64,000 bases of DNA from Acarospora socialis (lineage: Eukaryota > Ascomycota > Lecanoromycetes > Acarosporales > Acarosporaceae), in NCBI GenBank assembly GCA_025617375.2, contig JAMYGW020000001.1, forward strand, positions 4,015,480 to 4,079,479, in the 5' to 3' direction. The position numbers and the translations under genes are program-made. The notes beneath the pieces are model-generated. The model did not search any database. It was not told the DNA's origin and saw nothing but the letters and a program-made list of their open reading frames with translations. The first letter of the stretch is position 1, and each line of letters opens with the position of its first letter. Positions 1-13,676 of this stretch are shown here, piece after piece.

Positions 1-1200
1 TGAGATCTGTTGCATTCTCAGACAAGATGTCTGAATTTTCTGCAGTTGTAACATGTTTGTGTTTTGTTTTGCAGTGTTATCTAAGACTTATTGAATCACT
101 CTGACTGACATTCATACTCTGTTCATTTAGTTTTTCATGACTTCTGATGATGCTTCTTAATTATATTGAGATTTATAGAGTTTGTTCTTCTATGTCTTAT
201 CAATAAAATATATCACTTTGTTCACAGTCAGAAGCTTTCTTCTTGACCTTTTATCATAGATGACATTTGATATTTTTTTTGTTTCATTTGTTGTTTTCAC
301 TGATAACTGTCAATGTTAATACTCAGATTAATTATTTTCTGAAGATTGTCTGATCATTTTGCTCAGACTATCTTGTCTTTGATGAACTTTCTCAACTCAC
401 AATAGTACTGGTAAATGAGTGCTTCATTATTTCATTTAATAAGTGCTGCTAACTGCTGAAACTCTGTGATGTATACTGCTGCTGATTCACTCTGTCATAA
501 GATGTGAACTTGTTTCTTGACTGTTCTTTCTTCATTAATCACTTCAAAGACTTTTCTTAGTTTCTTCTTAAATCATACATAGTCATTGAACATAGACTCT
601 GTGTCTGCATTGCATTCTTCATACTTCTTTTCTAGAAACTCATGCAGCTTGAAATCAATTCAATTAAAAGCTGCATTCACAAGATAGATTGTCACAAATA
701 ATATCTTTTCTTGATTGATCTGAAACTTCAATTGATTAAACTTAATGTACAGATTGAGTTTAGTCACAAAGACTCACAGCTTCTCTCTCTCTTCATCAAA
801 GATATCTGGTATCTGTATCTTTGATGTGCTTAAAAGTAGTTGTATAGCTTGAATCAACATCATCACTGATTGTGCTGTCATTCTATTCAGAGTAAATAAT
901 AGAGATAAGTTTGTCTGAACTTGCTTCAAGAACAAAGTTAAGACATTCTTCTGTGTGTCAGACATCATACTCATTATATTATAAGAGTATTTAAAGTGTA
1001 ATGTTCTGATCTGAGATTTCTTGAGTATGTAGAGCTAAGAGTTTGTGCTTATTGATATAATGACTGGTCTGAAACAGTTCTGATCTTTAACTTTTAGATT
1101 GTTATTTAAGTTGAACATGATTGTTTTCATAAGAAAAATGACTCTACTATATAGTGAGTTCATTTGTTAATCTTGTTGTTGAGCTCATCAAGGTGACTTA
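1..1200 (-). mobile_element. Ty3/gypsy retrotransposon remnant (5' UTR and gag), mutated
   Basis: Read on the minus strand, about 980 down to 360 encodes a degenerate gag protein. An N-terminal segment ends in a motif like IPDIFDEEREKL, and further on come EERTVKKQ and YITEFQQLAALIK, the usual order in fungal Ty3/gypsy gag. The frame is broken by TGA stops where tryptophan or arginine is expected. The stretch 1180-980 matches the 5' leader of the copy at 54.5-54.7 kb in the opposite orientation, for example TTTTTCTTATGAAAA and ACATTACACTTTAAATA. The rest of the element should continue leftwards out of the window. It is non-functional. CpG, CpC and GpG are almost absent. Confidence 0.8.
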
Positions 1201-2570
1201 CTCATGCAATCTGTTGAGCTTGCTTGTCAAGCTCACTGTTAAGCATGTTGAGATATCACATAACTGCTGTCTAAACATTCTTCTGAATGCATGTCTTTTA
1301 CATGTATGCATCAGTCTGCTTTGAGTCTATTCTGACTTGATTATAACACAACTTAACTCAATCTGACAGTCAGTTTAAGCAAATGAACATGATAACTGCA
1401 TTTCTTTATGATTCTATTGATCAAATCATCTATATGAAGCTTTCTCATGAATATGAACTTTCTGATATAATTGTCTTACTTAATAAGATTTTATAAGATT
1501 TAAAGCAGATATCTCATCTTTAATATAAGACTTTATACAATCATCTTATCTCACTTGATTTTTATTGTCTTAATTTTGATCATAGTGTCTTCTTTCAAAT
1601 CAATAACAATATTATTATTGCTGTCTACATCAACAATCTTCTTCTTATAGAAGAGAATAAATCAGTTATTCAAGACATCAAAGTACATCTTACTAACATT
1701 TTCAAGATGTCAGATCTTAATTCTGTGTTTTATTATTTAAGCATAAAGATTGAATACAATCATTCTGAACACACTATTTGTTTTATTTAGACAGTTTACA
1801 TTAATAAGATTCTTAAGACATTTCAACAGTTGTAGATAGTTTCTGTCAACATATTTATGAATTTTGATGCAGTACTCATAAAGAAGTTCATTACTCAGAC
1901 TGACATCACTACTATTTGATACTATCAAAAAACAGTAAAATCATTAATGTACATTATATTACAAATGCATTCTGACATCATCTTCATTATCTTTATTATT
2001 AGTCAGTTCAGTCAGAATCTGAATGTCTTACATTACAATACTGTTAAATAAGTTTTTAAATATCTTGCTGACACTATGAACTTAAGTGTCATTTATGACA
2101 TCACTGATATGAATCTCATTGATTATATTAATACTGATTGAGATAAATGTCACAATACTCAGAAGTTCACTGACACTTATTTTTTTTTTCTTTTTGAAGA
2201 TTTTATTAATTGATGTTTAAAATGTCAACAGATTGTTGTCTTATTGTTCATTAAGTCTGAATACATGACTGAAATGTAAGCAACAAAGAAAGTCATATGA
2301 CTTTATCATTTTCTTATGAAAATTAACTTTCTTAATGACAATAATTCTATTATTATTTGTGCTGACAATCATGATGTTATAAATTTAGCTTGAAATTCTG
2401 AGTTTCACATCTGCATTAAGCACATCAATATTCAGTATTACTTTGTTCATAAAACTGTTAATTGCAGTCTCATCAATCTTAAGTTTGTTTCTACATCTGA
2501 ATAAACAGCTAATGAACTCATTAAGTCTTTATTCATCATTAAGTTTTGTTACTTTCTTAGTCAGCTAGAT

Positions 2571-2960
2571 CTTCTAGCTGCAATAACTTTATAAATTAAA
2601 TCAATAAAATATCAATTAGTTGCAATCTGAGTGATTGACTTACTTACTCATGAAGTATAACAGATCATAGTCTACATTATAACAATTAAGTCAACTTCTT
2701 GAATTGTCAACTGATTTTTTGATTGCACATTTGAGTCTTAATCTCATCATTGCTTTCTTTGTTGACTAGAACTTATGTTGACAATGTTATAAATTGAATT
2801 GATGAAGTATTCATTAATAATAATCAGAGTAACTGACTTAATGAGCTTGTGAAGTATGACAGATCATAGTTTACATCATAAGATTGTTAAGTCAGTTCTT
2901 TTCAATTATTCATTCTTTTTGTTGTGCATTTAAGTTCTGACCTCATTATTGTTTCACTTT
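2571..2960 (+). repeat. Two diverged tandem units of about 190 bp
   Basis: The segment 2571-2760 is repeated at about 2761-2960. Shared landmarks are TATAAATT, GAAGTATAACAGATCATAG / GAAGTATGACAGATCATAG, AAGTCA with the following TTCTT, GCACATTTGAGT / GCATTTAAGTT and CTCATCATTG / CTCATTATTG. The differences are mostly transitions. It lies between copia RNase H and the 3' LTR, so it probably belongs to the element's 3' untranslated part. Confidence 0.7.
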
Positions 2961-3137
2961 TTGCATCTTTGCTACATCTTTTTCTTTTGTCTTGTTCTTG
3001 CTTTCTCATCTCACTGTCATCTCAATTTTTTTCATGACTTCTTTGTCATCTTGCTGTCAGATCTATCTCTTGATAGAATTGAAGAATCTATACTGATTAG
3101 TGAATGAATATCTAGATCATCTAGATTTAAGAAGAAG

Positions 3138-3312
3138 TGTTGAAATTAGAAGGCTCTTTAGAAGTTCAACTCTATCTGATCTAGTGTTGGAATCTTCTGT
3201 GTCATGTGATATCACTTAGTCATCATGCACAAAAGTTATTCTTTGTGTATTCTAGTCTTCTAGATAATAAAGACACCTAATATCAAGCAATAGAAATGTT
3301 TCAATTCCAACA
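3138..3312 (+). repeat. 3' LTR of the copia element (175 bp)
   Basis: The segment begins TGTTGAAATT directly after a purine tract (AAGAAGAAG) and ends AATTCCAACA, so its ends form a near-perfect inverted TGTTG...CAACA pair, as expected for a copia LTR. The one mismatch is a G-to-A change. The bases after it (AAAAC) would be the target duplication, but the 5' partner cannot be identified. Confidence 0.7.
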
Positions 3313-3637
3313 AAAACTCATGTTGTGTCGCTGTTTTACACATCTTTATGATAACTACTCATGCAATTGCTCAAAGATATGTATGAAAATTGAAATTCTA
3401 ATAGATCTATATATAATTCATCATTCTATATACTCAGACTGTCTGTATAAGTTGTGGTTGTGGAGTAGTTGCAGTATTGTGTGTTTTGAGAAATTTGAGC
3501 TTTCAAAAAAAAAAAGTGGTTTTCACAACCGTTCTGAACGGACCAGAGTTTTTTCCGGCACTGTACTTGACACGACGGACTGTCGAAGGGTAGAACCAAA
3601 GCCAACACCTTAGCGGGGTCAACTTGCAAGCTTCACA
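3313..3637. other. Transition from AT-rich island to gene-rich DNA
   Basis: Composition changes abruptly near 3520: the first CpG-containing sequence (AACCGTTCTGAACGGACC) follows a run of A at 3508-3518. The last 120 bp act as the upstream region of the next gene. No gene is visible. Confidence 0.6.
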
Positions 3638-4988
3638 ATGACCCAAACCTCGATACTCATCTTCGGTGAAGATGTGACTTGGATGCTGCTTCAAGTTACA
3701 GGCCTTGCTGTATTGTATCTCGCAGTACGGAAATTTATGGACCAGTATCGATTGTCACGGTCACGTCTGGAAGGACCATCTCGAAAGCAAACGGTAAGTC
3801 TGTGTAAGCTGGTGATACTGGTTTTCGTCACTTCGACTGACCCCTGATAGCTTTCCAATCCAGCTGAGGGCCTCGGTATCAATGAGAAAGAGGCATCGCG
3901 TGGCAGCTCCACTTGGGCATCTATGGGCAAGGTCACACCTCTGCATGACCTCGATTACCGAGTAGTTGAGCCGTTGCGCATCTACAAGTTCAGTCCAAAG
4001 TATTTCCTCACGATGGGTGGGTGGACTCGCCGTTAAGCCAACTTGGGACAGACTCCTTTTGCTAATACATGGGAAGGTCTCCAGAAAACAGACATCAACT
4101 GTATCATCCATATAGACAGTATCTACGCCGAGCGGATAAAAGCACGCCAGGACATTGTCCGTCAGTACGCTGGCGCGCTCGACTGCCTCGACTCCGGGGT
4201 GGGCATGCTCAATGAACTCTACGAGTTCCTGGTGCAGGAGTACCTCCCGCACCGGTATCCTACCATCTTCCGTCTTGATCTCTCTGCCGGCGCTGTAGAG
4301 AATCTAATCACAAACGAAAGATTGCCACTAACAGCTCCCGCAGACCGATACGAGACCCTTCGGAAAATCAATCGCAACGTCGACGAGGACTTCCTGATGC
4401 TGCTGCCCGCACCGGACTGCGATGGGTATAGCTTACAGTCTTTCGTCTGGGCCTATCCCGTTGGATTCGATCCACAGTCAAAACTGGGCATCAAGTTGCG
4501 CGACGCTCACCAGCCCGTACCTGGTTACAAGGAGAAACTCGCACTGAGCATGGACCGGTACTTCAGCAAACTGGAGCCTGGTAACATTAAATGCCGCGTC
4601 AATTGGGCCATAGCTACCAACGACAACTTGTGCGAACGAGGAGAGTACCATCTGTACCCTGGCCAGGAGCCAACGGAGACGGATTTCGATTTGGAGAATT
4701 GCCATGTGCGGTGCGAGCTGCAGACGTTATTTGCGTTACCGAAGAGCGGTGGCAGGATACTCAGCGTCCACTTATACCTGTACCCACTGCAGGAGATCAA
4801 AGATGTGGGTCTTGGGCCGGAGATGGCTAAAGCCATTGATGGGTTCAAAGATGGCAATGTCCCAGGCTTTCATCGATATAAACGGTAGGCGTGCAATCCA
4901 CATAAGCTCTACTAGAATGGTGCGAGCCTGACCTTTCATCAGAGCCGCCGTTTGGGGCGAACGAGTAAAAGAATTCCTTATGAACTAA
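3638..4988 (+). CDS. DUF3445 / HODM-alpha-like haem-dependent oxidative N-demethylase family protein, membrane-anchored
   Basis: I read four exons: 3638-3793, 3851-4016, 4077-4884 and 4943-4988, giving 391 residues. Intron 2 carries a TGCTAATAC branch site. The first exon holds one hydrophobic segment (about residues 12-28), so the protein is probably tethered to a membrane. The body follows the fungal DUF3445 pattern: PLRIYKFSPKYFLTMGL, later RYPTIFRLD, NVDEDFLMLLP, the SMDRYFSKLEPGN-RVNW region, ELQTLFALPKSGGRI and YLYPL, closing with YKR-AVWGERVKEFL. The last motif is coded only if the small fourth exon is used. Family members are related to the haem-containing alpha subunit of dimethylamine monooxygenase. 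The fungal substrate is unknown, so no reaction is claimed. The gene starts only about 325 bp from the copia LTR yet has ordinary base composition. Confidence 0.85.
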
Positions 4989-5380
4989 CGCGACAATGAT
5001 TATGCAGTGACGATATATGATCAATAAAGGCAATTCTATACTCTCAACAATCTCCCGATCTGTATCATGTTGTTGTGAGCTCTACGGCCTCAATCCAATG
5101 GTCCTCGCACGCCCTTTGTAATCATATATCCTTGCCGCATGTTGTTGACGTCCAGTTACCGTGTTGCGTACGAGTACTCGCGCGTCAACGTCCGATGTCT
5201 GACGATCTGCCCCGCCAACCCCGGTCTATTGTTCGGTGTCACTGCGGTACCTTAGGTAGGTACCTTTACCTTACCCCACCACCCAGAAGAATTAATCCAC
5301 AACACCTCCAATTCCTTGATTTCTACTCTTGCAGTCAATCGACTCATCATTGTGCTATATAGCGAGTACTTTTTGCCATC
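4989..5380. promoter_or_regulatory. Intergenic region, 5' region of phosphoglucomutase
   Basis: This 392 bp gap holds the 3' end signals of the DUF3445 gene (AATAAA at about 5023) and the promoter of the next gene. A palindromic TTAGGTAGGTACCTTTACCTTA stretch lies around 5252-5273. No further gene is seen. Confidence 0.4.
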
Positions 5381-7195
<1,815 letters not shown>

Positions 7196-8296
7196 ATGCT
7201 TGTGAAAAACAGGCGAAGAGCGTCAAACCACCTAGCGTTCCTTTCCTTTGCCTTGAGAAGTTGAGAAAGTTGACTGGGGATGTCTAAAAAGTTAGATGAG
7301 GCTGACGGTTCGCTTTCGAGCATTGATATCCATAGTGCTATCTGTGAATCTTAATCCGTACGTACGACCTAAGTTACGGAGTAGACCAAACCTCTTTAAA
7401 TTTGAAAAGGAAATATTTGAGCGCACTTCTGGATATAACAACCGCAAATATCTCGAATGACCCCCAGCTTTGCAAGTCCTGTTTAGTTCCACCTCTAATT
7501 CAAGCATTGGGAATGCACGCGATGGGAGTGGGGGTCGGATGGAGTAGGGGGATATGGATATGCACCCCAACACTCGATCGTGTCGGCCCTCATACTGATA
7601 GAATTACGAGTACTCTATCCGGCTGGACTCCGTGGCGGCGCGTTGCTGCGCTCATAGGTCTGTTATTTTCCCTTTACACTATAGTTCTAATTCTAGTTGT
7701 ATTATATATATCAAAAGTGTCACCCTCGACGGAAATAAAAGGAACCACAGCCTTTGAATATATCTTGGCAGTCACAGCTCCGTAGCCTATAAGTGGAGGG
7801 ATGGTATGAACTGTGATTGTCGAGCGATGGATGATGGGAGATGTACAGATTGATGTGCAGTTACTTCGACACTTAGCATTATATATGGGGTAGCTGCTTA
7901 GGACCTACCTATGCTCAAAACCCCCCTGTAAACGGCAAATAAGCGCTTATGAATGATTCCTAAGGCTTCGCTCCGACTTTAGCCTCGCCGACAATTATGT
8001 CGTCCGTGTGCTGAAGTTCTCCGTCGCACTGTCCTTTCCACCTCGTCTTCCCCCTTGAACTCTTTAGGCTTCAGGTTATCCTTGCCCCGCTATGGCTCTA
8101 ACATTGTCGCTGACAATGCCACCACCGCATCCCAAAACACCGTTGACAAGTGTTCTCCGCGTTGCCTGGACAGACGATTCTTGCCCACACTTTGAGTAGA
8201 GTCAGTATCCGGTACTCCTCATCCGGACGATCGAGACCATCTTACTCAGACTCTGAGACTGAACTGCGGAACAAGGGTGGGTGTTGCTGTGCCCAT
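7196..8296. other. Convergent intergenic region
   Basis: This 1.1 kb lies between the 3' ends of the phosphoglucomutase and F-box genes. Open frames here (for example 7402-7785 plus) show no recognisable domain or codon pattern, and I treat the stretch as noncoding. Confidence 0.5.
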
Positions 8297-9725
8297 TCAG
8301 GCGGAATCCGTTCCTCGCTCGGAGAGGCTTTTGATACGATCCACGACCTTTACCACTGGATCTGGTTTCCCCCAAAGGAGCGCCCTTCCCCGAATATCCG
8401 TATTCCATTTGGTCCTTCGATAGTCCTCCCAATTCTGCTGAGGTGACCATTCTTGATCACCAAAGTGTTTCTGTAGCTGTAATGCGACCGCTCTTTCCAA
8501 GTCTTCGGACGAGTACCATGTATCTGGCGACTGACCAACGTCACGGAACGCAACATGTCCTGGAAAGGGAGTCTCAAAAAAGGCCCGTAGACGCAGATAT
8601 CTCGCTTTTTCGTTCGATGACCAACCCGGTTGATTTTCAGACGCATGCTTCCATCGAGACGTAAATAGCAAGAGCTCGATGACATCTGCCGGACTCAGCC
8701 TCAACCGCATGTTCTGAATAAACGAGCGCCACTGATCCTGGGGTGGCTCATCGGGTTCCAGCCATCCTTGATTCTCAACCCAACGAGCGAAAGTGTTGAA
8801 GCCCGCGGGCGCTATCTGTCGTATCAAATAGCCATAAACAAAGTCATATACTTCTAACATGTCCAAGCTTTCACGAAGGCTCTTACCAGCCTCCCACAGA
8901 GCATCCACTTCGGTATATATGGCGAGCTCGGTGCTCTGTAAAGGATACTGGCAGATTTTCGCGGTTCGTGCTCCCTCAATTGCCAACCAATAACCAGTCA
9001 AAGCCATATAAAACCGCTCCTTTGTGTCACAGGATGGAACAAGACTCTTTCTAAACTTGGTGGTCGAAAGCTCTCTCTGTAAGGCTAGTGCCCGCTCTTT
9101 CAACAAAGGATTGCCCTGTTCGAGCGAGCGAGTCTCATATACTGGTGTGTATTGAGAGATATATTTGCGATAGGCCAAGTTGATATAAGGGTGGAAGTAT
9201 AGCTTGTGCAGAAGGGCCAAGCCATGCCAACGAGCTACCACATCCCATACCTGCTGGTCACTCAGTGTCTTGGCAGTCACGCAATCTATGAATGTTGACG
9301 ATGGCGGATGGACCTCCGGGGGGATTGGATTGTCTTGGTCACGGAACTCTTGAAGGAATTCCGATGCCCATGCGTCGTAGGTATCCTTGAGATTGCAAAG
9401 TCGGACGTCGTACTTGTGGATGTCGGAGTGAAGCTAGTAGAAGATCAGCCAAATGTAGAGACTGTGCCCTTAACTATTTAGCTTCGTAGAAGATAATGTC
9501 GAGAGAAAATTATGTTAAGGCGCCACTTCAGGTTTGTCCTAAAAGTCGACTTACAATTACACACCTCATGATGCCCAGCCTATTTTGATCCAGGAGCCCA
9601 TACAGGCGACGACAACACATTCCAAGTCGGAGACTGTCGCTTATGCTCTCCGACTGCTTAAGAAGTTCGAAGAGGATGTCATCAGGGAGCATCATAAGTG
9701 AGGTCATCGCGGGTTCTACTTGCAT
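8297..9725 (-). CDS. F-box domain protein
   Basis: Two exons (9725-9555 and 9433-8297, joined in phase) give about 435 residues. Residues 13-50 form an F-box: LPDDILFELLKQSESISDSL then CCRRLYGLLDQ. F-box proteins join substrates to SCF ubiquitin ligases through Skp1. The remaining 380 residues are an uncharacterised fungal C-terminal region rich in aromatic residues, with no leucine-rich, WD40 or kelch repeats that I can see, so the substrate is unknown. The downstream reading frame has no stop through the join (LHSDIHKYDVRLCNLKDTY), which supports the intron. It is an accessory-type gene in an expanded fungal family. Confidence 0.8.
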
Positions 9726-10091
9726 GGTTGGCTAGTAAGATGGTAGAGTCTCGTTGGCGAACTTGCGATGCAGATGGAAAGGCAAACATATGCCTCGTCT
9801 ATGGCAAATCAGAAACAAAGCATTGAAAGGCGGGGCGGGGACAGCGTCCATATAAGGTAGTGTCTTCATACGCCGCAAGGTATCGCCATCGGGCGATGGG
9901 GCTACTCGAGACAACGGACGAATGAGGTGCCGCCGATTTGCCACCGAGTCAGGTCAGGTTTACCCGACCCGAGCGGTCAGTTTAGATTATCCTATCTACT
10001 CAAGAAAGGGTTCTGTTGGAGTTTGCTGATTGCGGAAAGATCTTTTCCTTGTTGAAAGGGATTGGGATGATCTATTGTCCTTGGATTGTAG
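9726..10091. other. Intergenic region between the F-box and GMC genes
   Basis: It holds the F-box gene's 5' region and the 3' flank of the GMC oxidoreductase. A 70-codon minus-strand frame at 9732-9944 is not supported as a gene. Confidence 0.4.
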
Positions 10092-12244
10092 TTACTGGCG
10101 GAGAGAAGTCAACTGATAGTGATACTGCTTCTGTGATCCAGTCCGAATATCATCCGCGATCTTCTCCGCAAGCATATCTGGAAGCGATCTTAGCATTCCA
10201 TTATTACGTTTTGGGAGCCTCATAGATGTTGGATCCAAAACAGCACTTACAGACGGTAGCCATGGGATGCCCAGGGGGTAAGAAGGGGAAAGCGGACGCG
10301 TCCACGACCCTCAAGCTGTTCACACCCATCACCTTGGCGTGTGAGTCCACAACTGCGTTCTCATCTCCGGGCTTACCCATCGCGCAAGTGGCAGAAGCAT
10401 GCCACACAGTGTTGAAGCTCTTCTTGATGAGGTCTAAAATCTCGGCGTCGGTCTGCACTTCTGGTCCAGGGAAGTATTCTGCTCCGATAACGATTTGCTG
10501 CATCGCCGGCGTTGCAAAGAACTCTCGAGCACGCTTGTATGCGGCGATGGCCACTGCTTGATCTGCAGGATGGGTGAGGTAGTTGGGGTTGATAATGGGC
10601 TGATCATTGGTGTTATCGGAGGATATGGTAACTGTGCCTCTTGACAGAGGAGCAATGAGGGCTACTGCCATGGTGGCGTAATTATAGCTGTCTGTAGGAG
10701 CGTCTCGGATGTAGTTCTCTTGGTAGCCAGAGAAGCCGGCAACGGCCAGAAACTCTATCTCAGGCCAGTCCGCCGGAAATCGGGTGAGTTCATCAGTGAT
10801 ATTGCTAGAGAAATTTGATCGTAGTGATTGTGGAACCTTTTCCCATCCTACAGAAGATTAATGTCAGCAGGTGCACCTAAGGTGGAAGGAATGCCTGCAT
10901 GACTTACCAAGAAAGTCACCACCTGGACTGCTGAGGATACCGCCCTGTTCACTATTGAACTCATTGATCGCTTGCTGGGAAAATTCAGGATTGGCGAGCG
11001 CAGAGCCGGTAATGACATCAACTCGATGGCTAGGTCCAAATAGGATATGATCCTACTGTATCGTCAGTTACTGGCTGTGAAGCAGATCAAGCCCATTTCG
11101 AGCTACTCACCCACATGTTTTGACCTACTCCTGGCCTATCTGCAACTACAGGGATATTGTACTGCTTCAATGTCGCAACTGGACCAACTCCAGATACCAT
11201 CAACAGTTGTGGAGACTGAAATACACCAGCAGATAGAATGACTTCCTTTTTCCCTGACAAGGTGTAGATCTTTCCCTGAGTATCGACCTGAACCCCTGTC
11301 GCTGTTTGTCCTTGGAAAAGAACCTTTCGTGCCAATGTACTGCCATATACAACTAAGTTAGGTCTTCCCAACACAGGCTGTAAGAAAGCTGTCTCAGATG
11401 ATTCTCGAGCTCCTGTTGTGTGATCAATAGTGTTGATCACATACGATGAGCCAATCAGTTTGCCGCTTGTGAACCCATTAATGGGATGTATGCCAATTTG
11501 TTCAAGTCCTTTTTGAGACCAAGTAGAAAATGCCTGGGCATAGTTTGGAAATGTAACCGAGAGGGGCTGGCCACCGGGTCCAAGGCTTGGCAGATCATAC
11601 TCAGGCGTCGCATTCACTCCTCTCTTGCTGATATCTGGCGGTGTGAAGTTCAGACTCTTCTCAAAATATGGCAAGAGATTATCAAAAGTATAGCTCTGAT
11701 CCCCCACCGCATCTGCCCACATTTGGTAGGAATCGACGGTGCCTCTCTGATATACCATATAATTGCGCGCGGTGCATCCACCGAGTGTTTTCCCGCGGGC
11801 GTAGTGTTGGACCGCGTTGAAAGCTCCCTAGTAAAGTCAGCTTGACGATCTCTACGCTGCCGAGACCTATCTTACGGCCTGTGGCGTTGTAGTAAACCCC
11901 CAGTCTACCAATGGATTGACATCTTTCGGGTCTTTACCAGTCCAATAAACGTCATCGGCTGGGATCTGGCTGATATTGCCATCGGTGATCTCGTAGAAAC
12001 TCCCTGCTTCAATGACCGCTACCAGGGTCGAAGGGTCCTCCGATAATCGGGCTGCTATAGTCAAGCCAGCATTACCTCCACCGACAACAACGTAATCGAA
12101 GGTTCGGTTAATGTTGGGCACCCCGAAGTTGTTGCCCAGAAGGGTTCGGGACTTCAGGCGTTGTCGTTCATAAGTAGGTGCCGATTCAGTGAAGACAGCA
12201 AGTGTCAGAAGCAGAGCTGCGGCATGCAGGATGTAAAACATCAT
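10092..12244 (-). CDS. Secreted GMC oxidoreductase (AA3, glucose-oxidase/aryl-alcohol-oxidase type)
   Basis: Five exons (12244-11876, 11827-11111, 11052-10908, 10847-10251, 10177-10092) join in phase to 637 residues, normal for the family. An N-terminal signal peptide is visible (MMFYILHAAALLLTLAVFTESA). The FAD-binding motif VVVGGGNAGLTIAARL lies near residue 47, followed by the GMC signature GKTLGGCTARNYMVYQRG and a second signature around KKEVILSAGVFQSPQLLMVSG. The catalytic His region is present (NTVWHASATCAMG), with GHPMATVYMLAEKIADDI at the C-terminus, the last two split by an intron. Such enzymes oxidise sugars or aromatic alcohols with FAD and release H2O2 or feed quinones. The exact substrate cannot be told from sequence. 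It belongs in the extracellular oxidative set. Confidence 0.92.
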
Positions 12245-13676
12245 AACTATAAAAGGCTTGGCCGGAAAGCAATGACTCGAAAAGGTTTGAATGATTCTGT
12301 CTGAGTTGGGGCAAAAACAATTCTTAGGGAAATTGACATTGAGGAACAAGACTGGGAGTTCGGGAACCTATCAGTCAAACTGCTTCTCGAACTTAGAGGA
12401 GCGCTGAAGCTTGGATATGATGTGCGGCAAGAGGCCTCTGGTGTATCTTATGTCAAGCCAAGCAGGCTCCACTAGCCAATTCGATTGCTGAGTCCCCCAT
12501 GATTATAAGCCGTGCGGACTTACAACGCATGTAGTGCATTTAAACATGCCGTGTTTGTTACTGTACTGTGCTGCATACAAGCTCTCATTCAAGGTAATCT
12601 ATCTTACTCGGAGCCCACGAGTACAGGGTACCCTGATGCAGTTAGGGATGAATAAGAAAGGTTTTTTATTCAAAGATTGTACGAAGTACACAATCCCCCG
12701 CACCAGCATCCAAATTTTGGACATTTGTAAGCAATAAGCATAAGGTACGGAAGTACCTACCTTAGCGGTAGGCATGACTAATATAATTGCATTAGCTGCA
12801 TAAGGTATGATGTGCATTTGACATCGCCGATGCACTACCTTAAGGTATCAACCTCTCTTGGCCATTGCTAAGCATTGGCCCCCTTGCTGGTCACTTGGTA
12901 CTGAGTCTGAACTTGAATGCTCAGAACAAAAGACAATGACACAAGATGAGTTATTATTGAGGCAGTAGGCTTCACCAATCAGCTTGGCAAGCTTGTACAA
13001 GCAGTCACAAAGCTGACGACTTGGCAGTGGTGAACATAAGAGGTTGACATTCTTAGATGATACATTTCCACACTGTTCCCTTTTAGACACGGGTTCTTGC
13101 TTCTACCAGTGTTACTTCTAGGTTTCTGCCAAGATTCACTCTCTGAATACACCTGCAAGGTCCTTACAAGCTGGAGTAAACCAGACATCTTACATGTATA
13201 GCGCACACAGTGATAACCTACATCAAATGAAGATGTAAGTACTAATTTGAGTAGAACAACTCGGTATCTGACAGTTTAGGTATATATAGCACATAAAAAA
13301 TTATTGCTATTAGTCTCAACGTCACCGACTCCAGGTTCTAAAATGAATATGCATTTCTTATGGGACCTGATTGTGCAGATGGCAGAATGCCGATATTCCT
13401 TTTGAATGGCAAGTCCTTGCGGTTATGTGCTAATTTCAGCCGCACTATCAATACAGCAGACATGGATCCGCATGCACTCCATAGTTGAACCGCCCGCTAT
13501 AGCTTGCCGCTGGCGGAAATTAACCCTGCGAAAGCCAGCCAATAGTGACGATGTTGAAGCGAAGCAGTTCACAAAATTACTCCGTTGAAACTTCTCGAAC
13601 TCTACATGTGTTAGGATTACATTCATACAGCTTTGCGAGACCTTCATGGTCCTCGTAACGCCGTCAGGCTGACTTT
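12245..13676. other. Intergenic region, no gene seen
   Basis: This 1.4 kb lies upstream of the GMC gene and downstream of the MFS gene. It contains several TAGGTA/TACCTA-type short palindromic stretches (for example 12743-12775 and 12836-12850). Only short frames without recognisable domains occur. Confidence 0.45.

Larger units (their letters stand above)
1375..3312 (+). mobile_element. Ty1/copia retrotransposon remnant (RT, RNase H, 3' LTR), mutated
   Basis: Forward translation, broken by stops, follows copia pol in order. Reverse transcriptase motifs run from about 1385 (TAFLYDSIDQIIYMKL), through a degenerate catalytic region near 1620 (AVYINNLLLI, where the family has YVDDLLL), to SLMYI. 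RNase H follows at about 2090-2290 (LIDYINTD, then KSEYMTEM in place of the usual EAEYM). A DNHDVINLA...EFHICIKHINIQYYFV block follows at about 2365-2450. Changes are typical C-to-T products: R to C, A to V, T to I, S to F or L, W to TGA. Integrase and the 5' end are missing, so the element was truncated or interrupted next to the gypsy remnant. Confidence 0.85.

Noticed and set aside
1386-2590. Reverse transcriptase region as a live gene
   Set aside because: Many in-frame stops and a degraded catalytic motif show it is dead.
3761-4252. 163-codon minus-strand frame inside the DUF3445 gene
   Set aside because: It is antisense to a well-supported gene whose exons match the family motif by motif.
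7402-7785. 127-codon plus frame between the phosphoglucomutase and F-box genes
   Set aside because: No recognisable domain, poor codon pattern and a position in convergent 3' flanks.
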